Shown piece after piece: positions 43,365 to 47,163 of a DNA stretch of 47,163 bases. The position numbers and the translations under genes are program-made. The DNA is taken from positions 1 through 47,163 of the forward strand of contig DASZFO010000264.1 in the NCBI GenBank assembly GCA_035939775.1, read 5' to 3'. The first letter of the stretch is position 1. The number at the start of each line of letters is the position of its first letter. The stretch is from Pirellulales bacterium (GTDB lineage: Bacteria > Planctomycetota > Planctomycetia > Pirellulales > DATAWG01). A model generated the notes under the pieces. The model ran no database searches. It had not been told where the DNA came from and saw nothing but the letters and a program-made list of their open reading frames with translations.

Positions 43365-43730
43365 TCAGGCGCCAGCGAGCTTGCTCAGCTTTTCGCGGAG
43401 CACTTCGGCGGTGAATGGTTTTACGAGGTAATCGGAGATGCCCGCCTGGATCGCTTCGATCACGCGGCCCTTCTCCGCCTCGGTCGTGATCATGAACACG
43501 GGAACCTTGCTGCCGGTGGCGCGGATGTCGCGAGTCAATTCGATGCCGGATTTGTTCGGCATGTTCCAATCGGTCAGGACGAGATCGAAGGGCTGCTCGC
43601 CAAACCTGGCGAGCGCTTCGTTGCCGTCGCCGGCTTCGACTGCTTCGGGAATTCCCACCGCGGCCAATGACCGCAAAATGATCTTTCGCATCGTGCTCGA
43701 ATCGTCGACGAGTAGAACCTTGAGAGCCAT
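43365..43730 (-). CDS. cheY: CheY-type response regulator
   Basis: The 121-residue single receiver has Asp9-Asp10, phosphoacceptor Asp54 in LTDWNMP, Thr82-Thr83 and Lys104 in YLVKPF, the full CheY set. It has no output domain. It should be phosphorylated by CheA (not in the window) and act on the flagellar motor or another effector. It lies between the two cheX-like genes. Confidence 0.92.
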   Translation of the reverse strand: MALKVLLVDDSSTMRKIILRSLAAVGIPEAVEAGDGNEALARFGEQPFDLVLTDWNMPNKSGIELTRDIRATGSKVPVFMITTEAEKGRVIEAIQAGISDYLVKPFTAEVLREKLSKLAGA

Positions 43731-43826
43731 GGATACCGTCTCCCTGGGAAAGCCTTGTTTAGAGCGTCAATCAAATTCCCCCAAATGGGGCGAGTACGAA
43801 AGCAGGAGTGAACATCGTGTGGGCGT

Positions 43827-44312
43827 TTAGGTGGCAACAGAGCAACTCGGCGAGCGAGCGTTTTCCAACTCTTCTTCCAGCAGCGCGACTTCGAGCAATT
43901 CGTCTTGGCAATCCAATTGCACGCGGCTGATGAGCCGAGTGCCCGGCACGCTCAAGCTGTAGTCATTGCCTTCCGTCACGGACGGAAGCGACACAAACGA
44001 CGGTCCGGGCAGCAGGCTCTTCAGGTTGCCGCCAATCATGTTTGCCAATTCGGCCAAAGCGTCCTGCGAGTCGGCCGCCGTGGTATCGCCCTCGGCCACG
44101 TTGAACATGATCGCGGCGACCTGCCGAGAAAAACTCACCGACGCGTCGAACATCACCGCGCCTTTCCAAGCGCCGGCGATTTGCACGCAAGCAGTGAGGC
44201 GTGGATCGTTCCGCGGCGGCGGCGCATTGGCGGCGGCAACCACGTCGAGGAGAAGCATGGTTGAAAAAATGTCCTGCGTTAATTGGACGATTTCCTCGGC
44301 AGCAAATTGCAT
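43827..44312 (-). CDS. CheX-like chemotaxis protein (copy 2)
   Basis: The 161-residue protein has QIAGAWKGAVMFDASVSFSRQVAAIMF followed by ALAELANMIGGNLKSLLPG, again with a single ELAN motif. It ends with a polar tail and is clearly different from copy 1 outside this core. The pair may dephosphorylate different CheY proteins: there are two in this cluster. The ATG gives MQFAAEEIV. It is 56 bases after cheR. Confidence 0.82.
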   Translation of the reverse strand: MQFAAEEIVQLTQDIFSTMLLLDVVAAANAPPPRNDPRLTACVQIAGAWKGAVMFDASVSFSRQVAAIMFNVAEGDTTAADSQDALAELANMIGGNLKSLLPGPSFVSLPSVTEGNDYSLSVPGTRLISRVQLDCQDELLEVALLEEELENARSPSCSVAT

Positions 44313-44368
44313 GTTTGCCTCTCATTCCGGTGACGGAAGCCGTCAAATTCAGGAGCCCGCACACGCTA

Positions 44369-45208
44369 TCACTTGCCGCGCAAACGGTAACACACGGTCT
44401 TGGCGAAGTTGACGCGTTCGAACGAATCGTCGAGATTGAGCGTCGTTTCCGCCCCGCCGAGAAACAAAAACCCGTCCGTTGCAAGCAGCTTGCCGACGTT
44501 GTCCAGGATGGATTTCTTGGTTTCAGTCGAAAAGTAAATCAGCACGTTTCGTAAGAAGATTACGTCCATTTGCGGCAGTGGCGGCCACCTTTCGATCAGA
44601 TTCAACTCCATGAATTGAACCAGCTTGCGAACATTGTCTTTGACTTGCCACTGCATGCCCGACTTCTGAAAATGCTTGACCAGCAGCGACGCGGGCAGGC
44701 CTCGATTGACCTCGGCTTGGCTGTACAAACCTTGCCGGGCTTGGGCCAAAACTTGACTCGACAGATCGCTCGCTACCAGCTTGACATTCCAAGTGGCAAG
44801 GGCTGGAAAGTATTCGCGAATCACCATGCCGATGGTATACGGCTCCTGGCCGCTCGAGCAGGCGCCGCACCAAATGTTCAATGCCCGCTGCGACCCCCGG
44901 TTGGCAATCAGTTTGGGCAACACTTCCGTTTTCAGGGTCTCGAACGGGTGGATGTCGCGAAAGAAACTGGTCTCGTTGGTGGTCATCGCCTCGACGACCT
45001 TGTGGTGCAAATCGCCCGGCGACCGCGCGCGCAGCTCCGAAACCATTTGTTGCAGCGTGCCGAAACCGTGTTGGCGGGCCAACGGCGTCAGGCGCGATTC
45101 GACCAGGTAGCCCTTGACGGGTTCGAGCACGATCGCCGACCGCTTATGCACCAGATCGCTCACGTAAAGAAAGCTATCCGCGTCGAGCGCATTGATTGCT
45201 TGAGTCAT
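44369..45208 (-). CDS. cheR: Chemotaxis methyltransferase CheR
   Basis: The 279-residue protein has the CheR N-terminal helical part and the S-adenosylmethionine-binding domain: MTTNETSFFRDIHPF, IWCGACSSGQEPYTIGM, ASDLSSQVLAQAR, and DVIFLRNVLIYF. It methylates glutamates of chemoreceptors such as the MCP at the window end. It is 4 bases downstream of cheB, so the two are in one operon. Confidence 0.95.
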   Translation of the reverse strand: MTQAINALDADSFLYVSDLVHKRSAIVLEPVKGYLVESRLTPLARQHGFGTLQQMVSELRARSPGDLHHKVVEAMTTNETSFFRDIHPFETLKTEVLPKLIANRGSQRALNIWCGACSSGQEPYTIGMVIREYFPALATWNVKLVASDLSSQVLAQARQGLYSQAEVNRGLPASLLVKHFQKSGMQWQVKDNVRKLVQFMELNLIERWPPLPQMDVIFLRNVLIYFSTETKKSILDNVGKLLATDGFLFLGGAETTLNLDDSFERVNFAKTVCYRLRGK

Positions 45209-45212
45209 GTTG

Positions 45213-46325
45213 CTACACGCACGCGCTGGCTACATGGTTGAGGATCTTGGTATCGATTGCAGGCGGCGTGATTGCCAGGGCGCCTTCGATTGCCGGCGCC
45301 ATTCTGTCGAGCGGCACGACGGCGTCGGCCAGGCCGGCGCGGGAAACCGCCCCCGGCATGCCCCACACAATCGAGGTCGCTTCATCTTGAACGACGATGC
45401 GGCCGCCGCGGTCGTGGATCCATTCGCAGCCTCGCAGTCCATCCTGTCCCATGCCGGTCAAGATCAATCCCAGGGTGCGGGCCCCGTACAGATCGGCAAC
45501 CGATCGAAAGAGCACATCGACCGATGGCCGACAGGAGTTCTCCGGCGGACTTTGATCGAGATGCACCACGGTCTGAGTGCCGCGCTTGACAAGCGACATG
45601 TGAAAATCGCCGGGAGCAATCAAGGCTTTGCCCGGCCGCAACACATCGCCGGCGGCCGCCTCCACGACTTCGAATTTGCATTGCGAGTTGAGCCGCGTGG
45701 CCAGATGCTTGGTGAACAGCGGAGGCATGTGCTGCACGATCACGATCGGCAACGGAAAGTCGGCCGGCAGCCTGGGGAGCAAATCCGCCAATGCGTTCGG
45801 CCCTCCGGTCGACACGCCAATTGCCACAATCTCGGGCCGGACCTTGATTCGCGGCGCAGCGCGAACCGGTTTCGCCGCGACGACCGCGGGCGAGGCGGCT
45901 TGCTCGCCGTCACTGCACCAGGGACAAAACGCGCGGATTCTTGGAACCAATTCGCTGCGAACGCTCTGGATGCCCGCCATGATGCTGCCCACGTTCGCCG
46001 GCTTGGTCACATAATCGTTGGCTCCGAACGAAAGCGCGTCGAGCGTGGCGGCTGCTCCGCGAGATGTGAGCGTGCTGAACATGATCACGGGCAGCTTGGG
46101 GTATAGCTTGCGGATCTCGCGCAGGGTCGTCAGGCCATCCATCTCGGGCATTTCCATGTCCAAGGTGATCAAATCGGGATTGACCTGCGGAATCTTGGCC
46201 AGCGCAATCCGCCCGTTGGCGGCCGCGCCGACGACTTCGAAGCCCGGTTCGGCCGCAAGGACATCCGTGACCAGGCGGCGCACGACCACGGCATCGTCGA
46301 CGATCAGAATTCTTGCTTTACGCAT
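45213..46325 (-). CDS. cheB: Chemotaxis methylesterase CheB
   Basis: The 370-residue protein has a receiver domain (Asp10-11, phosphoacceptor Asp56, Lys108 in YVTKPA), a linker with CPWC (about 134-137) and a methylesterase domain with GVSTGGP (Ser172), QHMPP (His199) and GMGQDGLRG. Phosphorylation of the receiver is expected to activate removal of methyl groups from receptors. Its start overlaps the end of cheY (46318) by 8 bases, and it precedes cheR. Confidence 0.95.
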   Translation of the reverse strand: MRKARILIVDDAVVVRRLVTDVLAAEPGFEVVGAAANGRIALAKIPQVNPDLITLDMEMPEMDGLTTLREIRKLYPKLPVIMFSTLTSRGAAATLDALSFGANDYVTKPANVGSIMAGIQSVRSELVPRIRAFCPWCSDGEQAASPAVVAAKPVRAAPRIKVRPEIVAIGVSTGGPNALADLLPRLPADFPLPIVIVQHMPPLFTKHLATRLNSQCKFEVVEAAAGDVLRPGKALIAPGDFHMSLVKRGTQTVVHLDQSPPENSCRPSVDVLFRSVADLYGARTLGLILTGMGQDGLRGCEWIHDRGGRIVVQDEATSIVWGMPGAVSRAGLADAVVPLDRMAPAIEGALAITPPAIDTKILNHVASACV

Positions 46326-46698
46326 CGGAGGCGCACACCACGTTCAAGAGTCGGAGCTTGTCCTGAATCACGTCAGCGGTGAACGGCTTCATCACGTATT
46401 CGTTGGCGCCGGATTCCAGCGCGCATTGCATCTGCTCGATCTCGGTCTCGGTTGTGACCATGATCAGCGGCATGCTTTCGTAGGCGGCGTTGGCACGAAC
46501 CGCACGCACGAACTCGAGGCCATTCATCACGGGCATGTTCCAATCGACCAACACCAGGTCGAGCGGGCCGGTGGTTTCAAGCATTGTGAGCGCTTCGCGG
46601 CCGTGGCCGGCATCGACCACCTCAAACCCAAGCTCACGCATGATATCGCCGAGAATCCGCCTCAGCGCCCGCGAATCGTCGACTACCATCGCACGCAA
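46318..46698 (-). CDS. cheY: CheY-type response regulator (copy 2)
   Basis: The 126-residue receiver has Asp7-Asp8, phosphoacceptor Asp52 in VDWNMP, Thr82-Thr83 and Lys104 in VMKPF. It is of the same class as the protein at 43365 but clearly divergent. It overlaps cheB by 8 bases and lies 98 bases after the MCP gene. The presence of two CheY and two CheX-like proteins suggests two outputs from one kinase. Confidence 0.92.
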   Translation of the reverse strand: MRAMVVDDSRALRRILGDIMRELGFEVVDAGHGREALTMLETTGPLDLVLVDWNMPVMNGLEFVRAVRANAAYESMPLIMVTTETEIEQMQCALESGANEYVMKPFTADVIQDKLRLLNVVCASDA

Positions 46699-46796
46699 AG
46701 GAGGTCTCCCTATGAAAAAGTGGCGGCCCGAGGAATACAGAGCGGAGGCTCAAGCCGCGAACCGACTGAAGCCCCTGCCTGGCAGTGGGACTACGC

Positions 46797-47163
46797 CTAG
46801 CGACGTACGTTCCCGCTTTTTCCGCTGCCAGGCGCGAGTTGTTCCTCGTGTTGGTATGTGAATCGCGAAACGAGTTGTTGCAGCTCAGCGGCCATTCGAG
46901 ACAATTCGTCCGCGGCTTGCTGCGTGTTGCCGGCGCCTTGCGTCGTGCTTTGGGCCGCCTGGGCGACGCTGGTGATGTTTTGAGCGATTTCACCACTGCC
47001 CTTGGCTGCCTCGGCTACGTTGCGGCTGATCTCGTTGGTGGTCGCCGTTTGCTCTTCCACGGCGCTGGCGATCGTATTGGAAATGTCGTTGATCTGGTTG
47101 ATCACGCCGCTGATCTGCTTGATCGCATCGACGGCGCCTTTGGTGTCGTCCTGGATCGCCTCG
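46797..47163 (-). CDS. Methyl-accepting chemotaxis protein, 3' end
   Basis: The gene runs off the right edge, so only about 121 C-terminal residues are present. The sequence is the end of the cytoplasmic signalling coiled coil (INDISNTIASAVEEQTATTNEI) with methylation-type Glu/Gln positions, then SQRF-like LVSRFTY and a short tail. The ligand-binding part is outside the window. It is the first gene of this che cluster that can be seen. A CheA and CheW are expected further upstream. Confidence 0.92.
   Translation of the reverse strand, partial: EAIQDDTKGAVDAIKQISGVINQINDISNTIASAVEEQTATTNEISRNVAEAAKGSGEIAQNITSVAQAAQSTTQGAGNTQQAADELSRMAAELQQLVSRFTYQHEEQLAPGSGKSGNVRR

Noticed and set aside
1-47163. 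CRISPR array or prophage
   Set aside because: No regularly spaced direct repeats, cas genes, integrase, capsid or terminase sequences were found.

Overview
The window reads as a chromosomal segment of a planctomycete, most likely of the Pirellulales/Pirellula-like group. The grounds are four tandem prepilin-leader DUF1559 proteins, two PEP-CTERM proteins, zinc-ribbon multi-pass membrane proteins, many short palindromic intergenic repeats and high GC. This is an inference from family content; there is no rRNA or other marker that fixes the species.

Region 1 (1-12 kb) is a metal and arsenic resistance island. It holds the 3' part of a Cu+-type P-ATPase, a compact arsR-aqpS-arsC operon with a probable ArsR operator over the arsR start, a BNR/sialidase-fold secreted protein, and divergently from it a small Cys-rich secreted protein followed by a CusB-like adaptor and a very long CusA-like RND pump. 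No outer-membrane channel and no copper regulator are visible. Region 2 (12-24.8 kb) is housekeeping: a Gly-rich secreted protein, a PEP-CTERM protein, tRNA-Val, a DUF2934 protein, rpmG-recJ, a polytopic membrane protein, the prpB-prpC pair of the methylcitrate cycle, a metallophosphoesterase, and two signalling proteins. Region 3 (25.4-29.1 kb) is the succinate dehydrogenase operon sdhCAB. Region 4 (29.4-34.3 kb) is a four-gene DUF1559 array that looks like a duplicated two-gene unit. Region 5 (34.5-41.3 kb) has a class I aldolase, an exported TIM-barrel isomerase-like protein, two paralogous zinc-ribbon membrane proteins, a PEP-CTERM gene and a truncated copy of it. Region 6 (41.4 kb to the end, minus strand) is a chemotaxis operon (MCP 3' end, cheY, cheB, cheR, cheX-like, cheY, cheX-like) that runs into a NarK-type nitrate/nitrite transporter.

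The most unusual signal is the behaviour of short palindromic elements. One 38-bp element occurs inside three protein-coding genes and is read in different frames in unrelated proteins. A second family sits in frame inside both the CusB-like and CusA-like genes, and a third provides the stop codon of the CusB-like gene. I found no CRISPR array, transposase, prophage or obvious new defence system. The DUF1559, zinc-ribbon and Gly-rich proteins are recognised as families, but I cannot assign them a biochemical role.
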